DNA from: Flavobacteriales bacterium
GTDB lineage: Bacteria > Bacteroidota > Bacteroidia > Flavobacteriales_D > Crocinitomicaceae
DNA length: 39,904 nucleotides
Assembly: GCA_947476955.1 (NCBI GenBank)
Contig: CANJSS010000009.1
Coordinates: forward strand, 1 to 39,904
Reading direction: 5' to 3'
The notes under the pieces are model-generated. The model made no database searches. It saw only the letters and a list, made by a program, of their open reading frames with translations, and was not told where the DNA came from. Position numbers and translations under genes: made by a program. Each line of letters opens with the position of its first letter. Position 1 is the stretch's first letter. This document shows, in pieces, positions 1 through 9,805 of the stretch.

Positions 1-393
1 ATTAACAAAAATCTTTACGAAGGAATTGGTGTCAATTTGAGCATTCCAATCTTTAACAAAGGCACATACTTAAAAGCACGCCAGCTGTCGGAATTGACTA
101 AAACAGAACTAGACCAGCGAAAACAATTAAAAATACTTGAAATAGATAAACTCAAATTACAAAACAATAATCAACTAAGTTATTTGAAAGCGGAAATCAA
201 TCATTTACAAACTATCACAAATAATCTTCATCAGGTTTATGAAAAGACATACCTCTTATACAAAGAAGGAAAAATTACTTATCGAGAAGTTGAAACGGCC
301 TTTCTTGATTGGCAAAATAGCATTGTCGATTGCAAGAAAAGAGAAATCGATCTTGAGATGAATAAATTGGTATACGGCGGAATGAAAAATTGA
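1..393 (+). CDS. TolC-family outer-membrane efflux protein, C-terminal part (5' end outside window)
   Basis: The frame is open from base 1, so the gene starts upstream of the window and only about 130 C-terminal residues are seen. They contain the typical TolC/OEP strand-to-helix transition (GVNLSIPIFNKG, then a long charged coiled-coil helix rich in K, E, Q and L), as in the second repeat of the outer-membrane factor of tripartite RND or ABC exporters. Such proteins form a trimeric outer-membrane barrel with a periplasmic helical tunnel. The protein ends with a short polar tail. The partner pump and adaptor would be expected upstream, outside the window. The family call rests on the fold pattern of a fragment; the substrate cannot be inferred. 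Confidence 0.7.
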   Translation: MNKNLYEGIGVNLSIPIFNKGTYLKARQLSELTKTELDQRKQLKILEIDKLKLQNNNQLSYLKAEINHLQTITNNLHQVYEKTYLLYKEGKITYREVETAFLDWQNSIVDCKKREIDLEMNKLVYGGMKN

Positions 394-404
394 AAATTTA
401 CCTT

Positions 405-421
405 AATCCTAAAATAGGATT
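405..421 (+). other. small hairpin after the TolC-like gene
   Basis: AATCCTA and TAGGATT pair perfectly across a 3-nt loop, 12 bases after the TolC-like stop codon. No T-run follows, so this is not a convincing intrinsic terminator; it may protect the mRNA 3' end. Confidence 0.3.
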
Positions 422-528
422 CTCCAACTTTCTCTGCTTAAAAGAGAAGAATTCAATACATCTGCTTTATTTTATGAAATTGAGCGTAAATCGCCTCTTT
501 TTCATTTTCCGATGCAATCTTTTTTTAC

Positions 529-536
529 TAATTTCG
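529..536 (+). promoter_or_regulatory. possible metK promoter -7 element
   Basis: TAATTTCG matches the Bacteroidota -7 consensus TAnnTTTG with one mismatch and lies 26 bases before the metK ATG. A TTTC about 19 bases upstream (506-509) could be a degenerate -33 box. I looked for a SAM riboswitch in this 170-base gap and saw no convincing structure. Confidence 0.3.
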
Positions 537-562
537 TATTTCTATAATCTAAAAAATATAAA

Positions 563-1819
563 ATGTCATATTTGTTTACATCAGAGTCAGTTTCAGAAGG
601 GCATCCTGACAAAGTTTCCGATCAAATTTCAGATGCTTTAATCGATAATTTCATGGCTTTTGATCCGCAATCGAAAGTTGCATGTGAAACATTGGTTACT
701 ACAGGTTTGGTAGTTTTAGCTGGAGAAATCAAGACGAATACCTATTTGGATGTTCAGTCGATTGCGCGCGAAACGATTCGTAAAATTGGCTACACGAAGT
801 CTGAATATATGTTTGATGCAAACTCTTGCGGTATTTTATCTGCATTGCACGATCAGTCTGAAGATATCAATCAAGGAGTGGAACGCAGTAATCCAGAAGA
901 ACAAGGAGCTGGCGATCAAGGAATGATGTTCGGTTATGCAACGAAAGAAACAGATAATTACATGCCCTTGGCGTTGGATTTGGCTCACAAAATTCTGCAG
1001 GAATTATCCGAAATTCGAAATAATGATTCCGCACTTATCGGTTATTTGCGTCCAGATGCTAAATCGCAAGTAACAATCGAATATTCCGATGACAATGTTC
1101 CACAACGCATCGATTCTATCGTTGTTTCCACTCAGCACGATGATTTTGATGAAGAAAAAGCAATGTTATCAAAAATTAAATCGGATATTATCGCTTTGGT
1201 AATTCCACGTGTTAAAGCAAAATTGAAACCGGAATTACAAAAATTATTCAATGATCAAATAACTTACCATATCAATCCAACAGGTAAATTCGTTATCGGA
1301 GGCCCACACGGAGATACTGGTTTGACAGGTCGTAAAATTATTGTGGATACGTATGGTGGAAAAGGTGCTCACGGTGGTGGCGCATTCTCAGGGAAAGATC
1401 CTTCAAAAGTGGACCGTTCAGCTGCGTATGCAACACGTCACATTGCAAAGAACCTAGTTGCTGCAGGATTGTGCGACGAAGTATTGGTGCAAGTTTCCTA
1501 CGCAATTGGAGTAGCGAAACCATGTGGTTTATTCGTTACTACATATGGAACATCAAAAGTTAACATGACAGACGGAGAAATCGCTAAAAAAGTGGAAGCA
1601 ATTTTTGATATGCGTCCATACTTTATTGAGCAACGTTTGAAACTGCGTAATCCAATTTATGCTGAAACTGCTGCTTACGGGCACATGGGACGTAAAAATG
1701 AAGTGGTTACAAAATCATTCAAATCGCCAGACGGAAAAATCAAAACAATGGAAGTTGAATTGTTTACATGGGAAAAATTAGACTATGTAGAGAAGGTAAA
1801 AGCAGCTTTTGGTTTGTAA
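563..1819 (+). CDS. metK: S-adenosylmethionine synthetase
   Basis: Cytoplasmic enzyme that makes S-adenosylmethionine from methionine and ATP, releasing phosphate and pyrophosphate. The 418 residues carry the family signatures: [13 protein letters not shown] at 13-25, the ATP-binding [11 protein letters not shown] at 115-125, and the phosphate-loop region [19 protein letters not shown] near 271-289. It is longer than the roughly 384-residue E. coli enzyme, mainly through inserts in the middle and C-terminal third, as is common in Bacteroidota. The ATG is chosen because [17 protein letters not shown] aligns with the usual N-terminus of the family. It appears monocistronic, followed by a strong hairpin terminator. 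Confidence 0.97.
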   Translation: MSYLFTSESVSEGHPDKVSDQISDALIDNFMAFDPQSKVACETLVTTGLVVLAGEIKTNTYLDVQSIARETIRKIGYTKSEYMFDANSCGILSALHDQSEDINQGVERSNPEEQGAGDQGMMFGYATKETDNYMPLALDLAHKILQELSEIRNNDSALIGYLRPDAKSQVTIEYSDDNVPQRIDSIVVSTQHDDFDEEKAMLSKIKSDIIALVIPRVKAKLKPELQKLFNDQITYHINPTGKFVIGGPHGDTGLTGRKIIVDTYGGKGAHGGGAFSGKDPSKVDRSAAYATRHIAKNLVAAGLCDEVLVQVSYAIGVAKPCGLFVTTYGTSKVNMTDGEIAKKVEAIFDMRPYFIEQRLKLRNPIYAETAAYGHMGRKNEVVTKSFKSPDGKIKTMEVELFTWEKLDYVEKVKAAFGL

Positions 1820-1840
1820 AATAAGCCACACACATACTAA

Positions 1841-1871
1841 AAAACGTTCCATAACAGGAGCGTTTTTTTTT
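1841..1871 (+). terminator. rho-independent terminator of metK
   Basis: Stem AACGTTCC (1843-1850) pairs with GGAGCGTT (1857-1864) with one G-U pair, across a 6-base loop, followed by a run of T to 1871. It starts about 22 bases after the metK stop. Confidence 0.85.
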
Positions 1872-1896
1872 GACTATTCATTCCAAAATAGTATCC

Positions 1897-1930
1897 AAAA
1901 AAAAATCCCTTCGAAATTCGAAGGGATTTT
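1897..1930 (-). terminator. rho-independent terminator of the T9SS cargo gene
   Basis: AAATCCCTTCGA and TCGAAGGGATTT form a near-perfect inverted repeat with a 3-base loop. Read leftwards it ends in a long T-run (the A-run at 1897-1905 on the plus strand), about 20 bases after the stop of the leftward gene. It lies back to back with the metK terminator. Confidence 0.85.
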
Positions 1931-1948
1931 CAAGCATGGTATTTTTAA

Positions 1949-4378
1949 TTAATTTTTTACAATTCTTTTCGAAACAATTCCCTTGCTTGTTGCAACGTGT
2001 AACAGGTATATTCCGCTGGAAAGAGATTCAATGTTCAGCTCTGTTTTATCGGATGTGCACACTTGCTTTACTAATGATTTTCCGGAGAGATCCATTAATT
2101 CGAGAGATTCAATCGTTATTGCAGAGGACACTTGCACAAGTTCCGAAGTTGGATTTGGATAAACAGAAACTTCCATTTCTAATTCTGAAAGGCCTAATTC
2201 TGAATTAAAGTTGTACGTTGTGTTCGTAATAATTGCAGGGTTCCAGTCGAAATAAATATATCCTGTATTGAAAATTTCGCTACCGGGAATATTTGTTTCT
2301 TTTTCATGAATTTTATAAACGACATGTCCATGGCTTAGAGGTTCATTGGAAGTGCTGTCTGGAAGCCAAATTTGTGGAAATTCAAAACGAATTACACCAT
2401 TTCCTAAGTCAACTAACTGCATTGTATGTGTTTTTTCAACTACGGATAAAGTTGTCCAATCTAGGTTGCTGCTCAGGGTATCGGTAATATGAACGTTTTG
2501 TGCTGGTGCAGTTCCTGTGTTCTGGAAACGAATGGTGTATGTCAGTTCGTCCTGAATAACCGGAGAAATACTTTCTTCTAGGTCGACGGTTTTATCATTT
2601 GGATCGTAACTGTTTCCAACAATTTGCAAAAGTGAACCCGCATTATTTGTTGTACAGCAATCTGTCACCGTTCCTACTGGCGCAATGGTAGAAGTAAAGA
2701 AATGCTGTGTTCCACTTGCAATTCCACTTGGTGTATTAAATTGGATAACATCACTTTGAGAAAAGGAGGATTGTGTAGCATTTAAATTCCACGTAATGGT
2801 ATTACCAGAAATGGAATATCCTGGAATATTAATTGAACTTACAATTGGTGTTACGCCAGCAGGGAATGTAAACGTAACAGTATAATTTCCAGGAGCCACA
2901 GGGCCATAATTTCCAAAATTTAAACGAATATAATTTGTTTGATTCTGGTAATATCCAATCCATGGTGTAACGGTCGTCCATAAATCCGTACAAGAATTTG
3001 TCGTTCCGCCGCAATTAACTGCAAAAGCACCAGGATTTGGAGTGGTAACTGGACTTGCATAAACTGTTAAAATCGGATTAGAAATGGTATAACCATGCTG
3101 TAAAAGCCATCCTGCATTGATTTGTGCTATCACAACATTAGTGGAGAAATAGTTCCCACAAAGTATCGCAAATCCCGAACTATCCGTGTAAGCAGTAATC
3201 AATGTTTGGTTCGTTCCAATAAAGTTTATCGGGGCACCAATTAATGGTAATTCAGTGGAATCGAATATGCCATTTCCATTTGCATCGCAGAAAACCAATG
3301 CTGCAGCACATAGAGAAGGATTGTTCCCTGCCGCTCCGCAAACTATTGGAATATTGAAAGGAATAGGGTTTGTGCAACTTGTAGCCGTTAAGGAATTAAT
3401 AGGACTCGTCGCCGTGTAGTTGTTTTGTGTTAACCAAATTGAATTTAGGGAGACAATAGTTGGAGCGCCAACATTTCCGGCATAATTTAAGGAATATTGT
3501 CCGTTGCTATTTGTATATACTTGGTAATTGGTTCCGTTGTGGCTAATTTGCACGGGCGAATTGGCAATCGCATTTTCACTAGCGCTTAGTATACCGTTTC
3601 CATCGGTGTCGCAGAAAACGATTCCCGAAAGACAAAGATTGTTGGTGTTTGTATTGCAGTTTAATATTAAAAACGCTGTATCGGTAATATTAGCTGTTGT
3701 AGAATTTAAATCCAGGAGTGTTGTACTATTGGAAGACAACACATAGCCATTATTTAAAAGCCATGTTGGATCAATGGAAGCGGTGTAATTTCCGCTAGCT
3801 GTTCCTGCAGTATTAGCATATCCATTGGTGTTTGAGTTTGCTTGTGTAGAAAATCCATTAGGTCCGCTAAACGTTACCGGCACATTACCAAGGGTGGATT
3901 CATAATTTCCATCGTTATTGCAATCCAGATAGATATACGCCTGAAGATCGTAACAAATAGTTTGCAAAAAGTACAGATTTAAAACTGCCGTCGATCCATT
4001 TTGTGGATTATAAGCGGTGATGCTGATTTGATGCATGCCAGCAGTTGCATAAAAATGTTGAATGGGTGGATTCCATGAAATAGTCGATCCAACTGTACTT
4101 GTGCTGCCGGAGTGAGTTGTTGTAACGCCATCGCCCCAATTCACGCTAATCGATAATTGACACGCTGTAAAATTGGTCCCTAAAAGCGCAAGATTAAAGT
4201 CGGCATTTGAATTGGAGTAATTCAATGCACTTATGTTAATAGTAACATAAGGGTCGCAATTTTGAATGGTTGGTGTATTTGTAGTTGCCCCAGTTAAGGT
4301 GAATCCTTGCGCGAAGGATTTTGTATTTGCCAGCATCATAATTGAAACGACAAAAAGAAAGTGTAGTAATTTTTTCAT
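1949..4378 (-). CDS. large secreted protein with PKD-like, SdrD-like repeat and DUF7619-type domains; T9SS type A cargo
   Basis: An exported 809-residue protein. Residues 1-24 are a signal peptide ending SFAQ. A PKD-like module follows (WGDG near 81). Then come three SdrD_B-like repeats of about 105 residues, starting near 142, 249 and 357, each with a D-x-D/N-x-N-G calcium-type motif (CNNDGN, CDTDGNG, CDANGNG) and ending in a W-L-x-x-x-x-Y segment. A DUF11-like region runs to about 590, followed by a DUF7619-type domain starting SYDPNDK. The final 80 residues are a T9SS type A sorting domain (VYPNPTSE; ending SKRIVKN). Role: probably a surface or secreted adhesin-like protein moved through the type IX system, with sorting-domain removal. 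The binding target is unknown. It has its own terminator and is flanked by unrelated housekeeping genes. Confidence 0.88.
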   Translation of the reverse strand: MKKLLHFLFVVSIMMLANTKSFAQGFTLTGATTNTPTIQNCDPYVTINISALNYSNSNADFNLALLGTNFTACQLSISVNWGDGVTTTHSGSTSTVGSTISWNPPIQHFYATAGMHQISITAYNPQNGSTAVLNLYFLQTICYDLQAYIYLDCNNDGNYESTLGNVPVTFSGPNGFSTQANSNTNGYANTAGTASGNYTASIDPTWLLNNGYVLSSNSTTLLDLNSTTANITDTAFLILNCNTNTNNLCLSGIVFCDTDGNGILSASENAIANSPVQISHNGTNYQVYTNSNGQYSLNYAGNVGAPTIVSLNSIWLTQNNYTATSPINSLTATSCTNPIPFNIPIVCGAAGNNPSLCAAALVFCDANGNGIFDSTELPLIGAPINFIGTNQTLITAYTDSSGFAILCGNYFSTNVVIAQINAGWLLQHGYTISNPILTVYASPVTTPNPGAFAVNCGGTTNSCTDLWTTVTPWIGYYQNQTNYIRLNFGNYGPVAPGNYTVTFTFPAGVTPIVSSINIPGYSISGNTITWNLNATQSSFSQSDVIQFNTPSGIASGTQHFFTSTIAPVGTVTDCCTTNNAGSLLQIVGNSYDPNDKTVDLEESISPVIQDELTYTIRFQNTGTAPAQNVHITDTLSSNLDWTTLSVVEKTHTMQLVDLGNGVIRFEFPQIWLPDSTSNEPLSHGHVVYKIHEKETNIPGSEIFNTGYIYFDWNPAIITNTTYNFNSELGLSELEMEVSVYPNPTSELVQVSSAITIESLELMDLSGKSLVKQVCTSDKTELNIESLSSGIYLLHVATSKGIVSKRIVKN

Positions 4379-4438
4379 AAGATTTTTATTTACAGACTCT
4401 TGTTAGACGAAAATTTTTGTAATCTAGTTGCGTAACGC

Positions 4439-4472
4439 AAAAAAATCCGCTTTGAGATTTCAAAGCGGATTT
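4439..4472 (-). terminator. rho-independent terminator of gcvP
   Basis: AAATCCGCTTTG (4443-4454) and CAAAGCGGATTT (4461-4472) form a 12-bp perfect stem with a 6-base loop. Read leftwards, a T-run follows. It lies 26 bases beyond the gcvP stop codon. Confidence 0.85.
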
Positions 4473-4497
4473 AATTTGTATTCTTTTTTAGCGTCTT

Positions 4498-7359
4498 TTA
4501 TGCCACAACATGCTTGTAACTTTCCACACTTGGACAAGAACAAACTAAATTCCTGTCACCATAAGCGTTGTCTACGCGTCGCACAGGAACCCAATACTTA
4601 AAGTCTTTCAAGTATTCCACTGGATACGCCGCTTCTTTTGGAGAATAAGGATAATTCCAATCTCTATTTATGATACAATCTGCTGTATGCGGTGCATTTT
4701 TTATCAGATTATTCACTTTGTCAGCATGGCCATTTTCTATTTGTGCAATTTCTTTACGAATAGATTTCATGGCAATAATGAAACGATCTAATTCTTCTTT
4801 GTCTTCCGATTCGGTTGGTTCAATCATCAAAGTACCAGCAACTGGGAAAGAAACCGTTGGCGCGTGGAATCCATAATCGATCAAACGTTTCGCGATATCT
4901 GCAACTTCAACATCCGATGTTTTCTTAATTTCACGACAATCCAAAATCAATTCATGCGCAACAGTGCCGTTTTTACCCGTGTAAAGAATGTCGTAATCTC
5001 CTTTTAGTTCGGCAGCGATATAGTTTGCATTTAAAATTGCAATTTCTGTAGCCTCCCGCAAGCCCACAGCTCCTAACATTTTGATGTAGCCGAAAGAAAT
5101 TAATAGAATCAATGCGCTACCATAAGGTGCGCCGGAAATAGAATGAATAGCCTGATCGCCGCCCGCTTTAATTAATTTGCTTCCAGGTAAGAAAGGAGCC
5201 AAATGCGCCGCCACACCGATAGGACCCATTCCTGGACCACCACCTCCGTGAGGAATTGCGAATGTTTTGTGCAGGTTTAAGTGACAAACATCTGCACCAA
5301 TATTTCCTGGATTTGTAAGTCCAACTTGTGCGTTCATGTTTGCACCATCCATATATACTTGTCCGCCATTGTCATGGATAACAGAAGTTATTTCACGAAT
5401 TCCTTCTTCGTAAACACCATGCGTTGAAGGATACGTCACCATCAAACCAGCTAAAGAATCCTTGAATTCTGTTGCTACGTTGCGCAATTCATCGATATCA
5501 ATATTTCCATTTTCATCGCAACCGGTTACAACCACTTCAAAACCAGCCATCACAGCAGATGCAGGGTTTGTTCCATGTGCGGAGGAAGGAATTATCATAA
5601 TTTTTCGTTGGAAATCCTGACGGGATTCGTGGTATGCTTTGATGACCATTAATCCTGCGTATTCTCCTTGTGCACCAGAATTTGGCTGCAAAGACATTGC
5701 TGCAAAACCGGTACATTCACATAAATCTTTTTCCAATTCACGGAACATTTCGTGGTAACCTTCAACTTGGTTGAGTGGTGCGAAAGGGTGAATATTTGCA
5801 AATTGCGGATTGGTAATTGGCATTAATTCAGATGCCGCATTCAATTTCATAGTGCACGATCCAAGCGGAATCATACTGTGAACCAAAGAAATATCTTTAT
5901 TTTCCAATCGCTTCAAGTAACGCATCATTTTGGATTCAGAATGATAACTGTTAAAGGTTGCATGCGTAAAAACGTTATCTGAACGCTTTAAAGAACCTTC
6001 CAAATTCGTGTGCAATTCTGTAGACACGGAAGGCGCTGATTCTGCTTGAATTTTTGCAAAAATTGAAAGAATTGTTTCTACATCTTGCGTTGTATGTGGC
6101 TCCCCAAAACTGATTGTTAATTCGTGGTCATTTACGTAATGGAAATTCATTTTATGTTCTTCTGCAGCGGATTTAATAGCGGAAGACTGAATTCCTTTAA
6201 CCCAAACAGTATCGAAATAATTTTTTGAACCAATTTCAATTCCCATTGCTTTTAATCCATCTGTTGTTTTTGCAGCTAGTGAGTGAACATGTAATGCGAT
6301 TTCTCGCATTCCTGCAGGCCCGTGGTAAACTGCATACATACTTGCCATTACAGCTAAAAGCGCTTGAGCAGTACAAATGTTAGATGTTGCTTTGTCGCGT
6401 TTGATATGTTGTTCCCGTGTTTGAAGCGCCATTCTCAATGCCATATTATCATCCATATCTTTCGATACACCAATTAGACGGCCAGGAATATTTCGTTTGT
6501 ATTCCTCTTTAACTGCAAAAAACGCTGCGTGCGGCCCTCCAGCTCCCATTGGCACTCCAAATCTTTGGGAAGAACCTAGTACGCAATCTGCGCCTAAGGA
6601 ACCAGGCGAATTTAAAAGTACTAACGAAAGAATATCCGCAGCAACTGCAACTTGAATTTGTTGTGCTTTTGCTTTTGAAATAAAGCCTTTAATATCTATT
6701 ATTGTTCCTTTTGCATCTGGATATTGAACAAGTGCACCGAAGAAAGTAGTATCTAATTCAAACGTTTCCGGGTTGCCAACAATTAATTCAATTCCTAGGT
6801 TTTTAGCGCGTCCTTCTACAACATCAATGGTTTGCAAAAATGCAGTTTCTGCAATGAAGAATTTGTTTTTGCCTTCTTTGATATCGTTTCTGGAACGCGA
6901 ATTCCAGAACATAATCATTGCTTCCGCCGCCGAGGTTGCTTCATCTAATAAAGATGCATTGGCTATTTCCATACCGGTCAATTCCACAACCATTGTTTGG
7001 AAATTCAATAATGCTTCAAGTCGACCCTGAGAAATTTCAGCTTGGTATGGTGTATAAGCCGTATACCATCCTGGATTTTCCAAAACATTTCTGAGGATTA
7101 CAGAAGGAACGATTGTTTCGTTGTAACCCAAGCCAATAAATGATTTGTACACTTTATTTTTGTTTCCGATTCCTGTAACATAGGATAAGTAATCCTGCTC
7201 ACTCATTGCATCAGAAATATCTAATTCTCCATTCAGTCGAATGTGTGCTGGGATAGTTTTGTCGATTAATTCAGCTACGGAATGGCTACCGATTTTGTCC
7301 AACATTTGCGCTTTTTCAGCTTCGCTTGGTCCAATGTGTCTTTTTGAGAAAATGCTCAT
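4498..7359 (-). CDS. gcvP: glycine dehydrogenase (aminomethyl-transferring), P-protein of the glycine cleavage system
   Basis: PLP enzyme that decarboxylates glycine and passes the aminomethyl group to the lipoyl arm of the H-protein. At 953 residues it is the long single-chain form, with both halves (GcvPA-like and GcvPB-like) fused. The N-terminus MSIFSKRHIGPSEAEKAQML is typical. The PLP-binding lysine is Lys698 in HLNLHKTFAIPHGGGGPG, next to the glycine-rich loop. GSCTMKLNAASE in the middle and YPYSPKEAAYP near the C-terminus are family hallmarks. No gcvT or gcvH is adjacent, so the other subunits are encoded elsewhere. It has its own terminator and a candidate -7 element. Confidence 0.97.
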   Translation of the reverse strand: MSIFSKRHIGPSEAEKAQMLDKIGSHSVAELIDKTIPAHIRLNGELDISDAMSEQDYLSYVTGIGNKNKVYKSFIGLGYNETIVPSVILRNVLENPGWYTAYTPYQAEISQGRLEALLNFQTMVVELTGMEIANASLLDEATSAAEAMIMFWNSRSRNDIKEGKNKFFIAETAFLQTIDVVEGRAKNLGIELIVGNPETFELDTTFFGALVQYPDAKGTIIDIKGFISKAKAQQIQVAVAADILSLVLLNSPGSLGADCVLGSSQRFGVPMGAGGPHAAFFAVKEEYKRNIPGRLIGVSKDMDDNMALRMALQTREQHIKRDKATSNICTAQALLAVMASMYAVYHGPAGMREIALHVHSLAAKTTDGLKAMGIEIGSKNYFDTVWVKGIQSSAIKSAAEEHKMNFHYVNDHELTISFGEPHTTQDVETILSIFAKIQAESAPSVSTELHTNLEGSLKRSDNVFTHATFNSYHSESKMMRYLKRLENKDISLVHSMIPLGSCTMKLNAASELMPITNPQFANIHPFAPLNQVEGYHEMFRELEKDLCECTGFAAMSLQPNSGAQGEYAGLMVIKAYHESRQDFQRKIMIIPSSAHGTNPASAVMAGFEVVVTGCDENGNIDIDELRNVATEFKDSLAGLMVTYPSTHGVYEEGIREITSVIHDNGGQVYMDGANMNAQVGLTNPGNIGADVCHLNLHKTFAIPHGGGGPGMGPIGVAAHLAPFLPGSKLIKAGGDQAIHSISGAPYGSALILLISFGYIKMLGAVGLREATEIAILNANYIAAELKGDYDILYTGKNGTVAHELILDCREIKKTSDVEVADIAKRLIDYGFHAPTVSFPVAGTLMIEPTESEDKEELDRFIIAMKSIRKEIAQIENGHADKVNNLIKNAPHTADCIINRDWNYPYSPKEAAYPVEYLKDFKYWVPVRRVDNAYGDRNLVCSCPSVESYKHVVA

Positions 7360-7383
7360 CCTTGAAGTTTGTTTTTGAAGTTA

Positions 7384-7391
7384 CAAATATA
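7384..7391 (-). promoter_or_regulatory. -7 element of the gcvP promoter
   Basis: On the minus strand TATATTTG is an exact match to TAnnTTTG, 24 bases before the gcvP ATG. No clear -33 TTTG is seen at the usual 19-base spacing. Confidence 0.45.
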
Positions 7392-7580
7392 CATCGAATA
7401 GACGTATTTATGAGATTAACAACTGAAAAATAAAACAGTTTAAATAATATAGGAATTTGTAGAACTTTGAGTTGTAAAATTCCATATTACCTCCTTTAAG
7501 GATAGCTTAAGTACGTTTTATAAATGCTTTAGAAAGTAATTTTATTCTAATTCCAATGCAAAGACTAAAAGAAAAATGTG

Positions 7581-8552
7581 TTACCTATTTTTCCGTTTCA
7601 TTCTTATGTAGCGACGGGTATAATCAATCTTCATTGCTCCTTTTTTACCAATATATTTCGCTCTGTCGAAACCATCCCCATTGAAATAATACGGTAAAGC
7701 GAATCCTAAACATACTTCATGTGACATACCTTTTATACGGGCTAAACTGCCGAAATCATGGTTAAATGCGTAACCAATTCGAATTCTTCTAGCAATCATT
7801 AAATCCGTACCAAGAATCAAAGAATTTTCTGTTCGATAGCCCAAACTGAATCCTAAATTATTAAATATTCCACGCAGCACTAGATCGCCTTGAATTGGAG
7901 CATTTAAAGTCGCTTTAATTTGAATATTTGGATTGAAAATAAAGTTGTCCGAAACTTCTAGAAAATAGCCCGAAATCAAATTGTAATGCCATCGCTCAGC
8001 ATTGTTGCTATTTTTAATCTTATCGGATGAATTCTGAAATAATTGTGGGATACTCAATCCAGCATAGAAATTAGGGGTGCGGTAATATAGACCGAAGGAC
8101 CCATTTACATGAAACTTAGAATAACTTTGTGCAAAAGCTGGGTCATTTGCCTCAATTATAGTTGCAGACGCTAGGTTTGACGAATAATTATCTCCACCAA
8201 TACCTATACCAAAAGCTAAATATTTTCGTGTATCAAACACTATTCGGTAAGAATACTGCGCCGTAAAAGAGTTTGTTTGCGTTAATCCAATTTTATCGCT
8301 GTAAAAATTTATTCCAATTGCCATTTCCTCCATTAATTCGTATGCACCATTGAAACCAAAAGTGGATGGAGCACCATCAATACCTGCCCATTGATTGCGA
8401 TAAATTAAATCCGCAGTGTAGGAAGCATCTGTTGCTAGTGCCGCTGGATTAAATAACGATTTTGCTAAATTAAATTGAGAAAACCGATAGGTGTTTTGTG
8501 CAAAAAAACTTCCACAAATCACAGTAAAAACTAATGCTATTTTCGCTTTCAT
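7581..8552 (-). CDS. PorP/SprF family type IX secretion membrane protein
   Basis: An outer-membrane beta-barrel of the PorP/SprF family, 323 residues. It has a signal peptide (residues 1-18, ending FFAQ), the typical N-terminal YRFSQFNLAKSLFNPAALA, then YRNQWAGIDGAPSTFGF, with alternating amphipathic strands to the end. PorP/SprF proteins act with T9SS, often serving the large cargo encoded just upstream, as SprF does for SprB. Here the preceding gene (2-base gap) encodes a CHU_C-type cargo, so a dedicated cargo/barrel pair is the likely arrangement. The C-terminus is very basic (YIRMKRKNR). No clear terminator follows in the 220-base gap before gcvP. Confidence 0.85.
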   Translation of the reverse strand: MKAKIALVFTVICGSFFAQNTYRFSQFNLAKSLFNPAALATDASYTADLIYRNQWAGIDGAPSTFGFNGAYELMEEMAIGINFYSDKIGLTQTNSFTAQYSYRIVFDTRKYLAFGIGIGGDNYSSNLASATIIEANDPAFAQSYSKFHVNGSFGLYYRTPNFYAGLSIPQLFQNSSDKIKNSNNAERWHYNLISGYFLEVSDNFIFNPNIQIKATLNAPIQGDLVLRGIFNNLGFSLGYRTENSLILGTDLMIARRIRIGYAFNHDFGSLARIKGMSHEVCLGFALPYYFNGDGFDRAKYIGKKGAMKIDYTRRYIRMKRKNR

Positions 8553-8554
8553 AA

Positions 8555-9790
8555 TTATCGTTTAATAGTTGTAAAACCATCAAAATGGATGGATTCAATA
8601 TCAATAGTGTAAAAATAGGTTCCTTCGGGAAGTTGTCCATTTCCAACACAAAATTCAGTTTGACAGGAACCATCCCAGTCATTTTTATACGAATCACTTT
8701 GAAAAACCATATCTCCCCAACGATTAAATAGTACCACCTTAGCTTTAAACCCAATAAGTTCTGGTATTTCAAACGTGTCGTTTTGTAAATCTCCATTTGG
8801 TGAAAAACCTGTTGGAATTGTTAGTTTAATCACAATAATCCAAACAGTATCTATTCGCACACAGCCATTTGGATGACTAGAATTTAAGACATACATGGAA
8901 GTTTCAGTTCCTGTAAAAATTGGATTTTGATCTGTGCTGGTTAATAAATTCAAATCTGGCGTCCATATATAGGAAAGATAACCATTTGGTCCAATAAGTC
9001 GCACACGATCTCCTTGCCCAATAAAAAATGTATCCAGAACATTAGATTCTGGCATCGTAAGAGCAACTACTTCTTGGCTTAAAGTTTGCGTACAATTGCC
9101 ACTTACAATAGTGACACTATAAAGTGTATTGGAAGAGGGAGATACCGAAATAGTAGAATCAGTTTCTCCGGTTGACCAAAGATAATTCTCACCTCCCGTT
9201 GCAGATAAAACTACGGATGTTCCATTGCAAACAGTTGTGTCGAAATGTATCAACTCAAATATTGCTTCAGTGATAGTAATTGAACTTGATCCTATGCACC
9301 CATTAATATCTTGCACTATAATAGAATAGGTTTGTGGAGTGTTTACAAAAATCGTTGTGGAATTAATTCCAGTCGACCAATTGTAATTGGAATAGGATTG
9401 AGTTAAACTAAGACTTGTTCCAAGCGTTAAAGGGCAGAGAACATTGCCCTCAGAAGAAACAATAACAGGAACTGGATTTGCAAAAACAGTTACAATTATT
9501 GTATCCGATGAAATACAGCCAAAAGCATCAACCGCTATAACGATATATTCTCCCGAAATGGTAGGATTAAGGGCCAATGTTCCACCAGTTACTGGACCGG
9601 TCCAAACATAAGAAACAAATCCATCGTTGGCATTGATTGTTACTAATTCTCCTTCACAGAATGAGATAGAATCTCCTTGTTGAATGGAAACATCAACAGG
9701 ACAAATAAGTTCATTTTCTTTAGAAAATCCGTCTTTCGGGAAAAGCAGAAAAACGGTGAACATAATTTTTAATAGATAGTAGTTTTTCAT
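8555..9790 (-). CDS. gliding-motility-type secreted protein with Ig/PKD-like repeats and CHU_C (T9SS type B) sorting domain
   Basis: A secreted 411-residue protein. It has a signal peptide of about 24 residues, then about four repeats of roughly 75-80 residues, each with a W-x-x-x-x-x-G/T-like strand pattern (YVWTGPVTGG, YNWSTGINST, YLWSTGETDS, YIWTPDLNLL) characteristic of SprB/PKD-like beta-sandwiches. The last 90 residues form a CHU_C domain: IPTGFSPNGDLQNDTFEI, FNRWGDMVF and PEGTYFYTI are diagnostic. Such domains direct export by T9SS and attachment to the surface or release. It is followed after 2 bases by a PorP/SprF gene and preceded by pyk with a 15-base gap. It is much smaller than SprB, so probably a short adhesin. 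Confidence 0.87.
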   Translation of the reverse strand: MKNYYLLKIMFTVFLLFPKDGFSKENELICPVDVSIQQGDSISFCEGELVTINANDGFVSYVWTGPVTGGTLALNPTISGEYIVIAVDAFGCISSDTIIVTVFANPVPVIVSSEGNVLCPLTLGTSLSLTQSYSNYNWSTGINSTTIFVNTPQTYSIIVQDINGCIGSSSITITEAIFELIHFDTTVCNGTSVVLSATGGENYLWSTGETDSTISVSPSSNTLYSVTIVSGNCTQTLSQEVVALTMPESNVLDTFFIGQGDRVRLIGPNGYLSYIWTPDLNLLTSTDQNPIFTGTETSMYVLNSSHPNGCVRIDTVWIIVIKLTIPTGFSPNGDLQNDTFEIPELIGFKAKVVLFNRWGDMVFQSDSYKNDWDGSCQTEFCVGNGQLPEGTYFYTIDIESIHFDGFTTIKR

Positions 9791-9805
9791 AATTATATAA
9801 TTGCA

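Noticed and set aside
394-562. SAM riboswitch before metK
   Set aside because: No paired-helix pattern or conserved core seen; only small A/T hairpins and a short C-poor leader.
390-641. 83-codon frame overlapping the start of metK
   Set aside because: It runs through the intergenic region into metK in another frame, with no family features; metK has full support.
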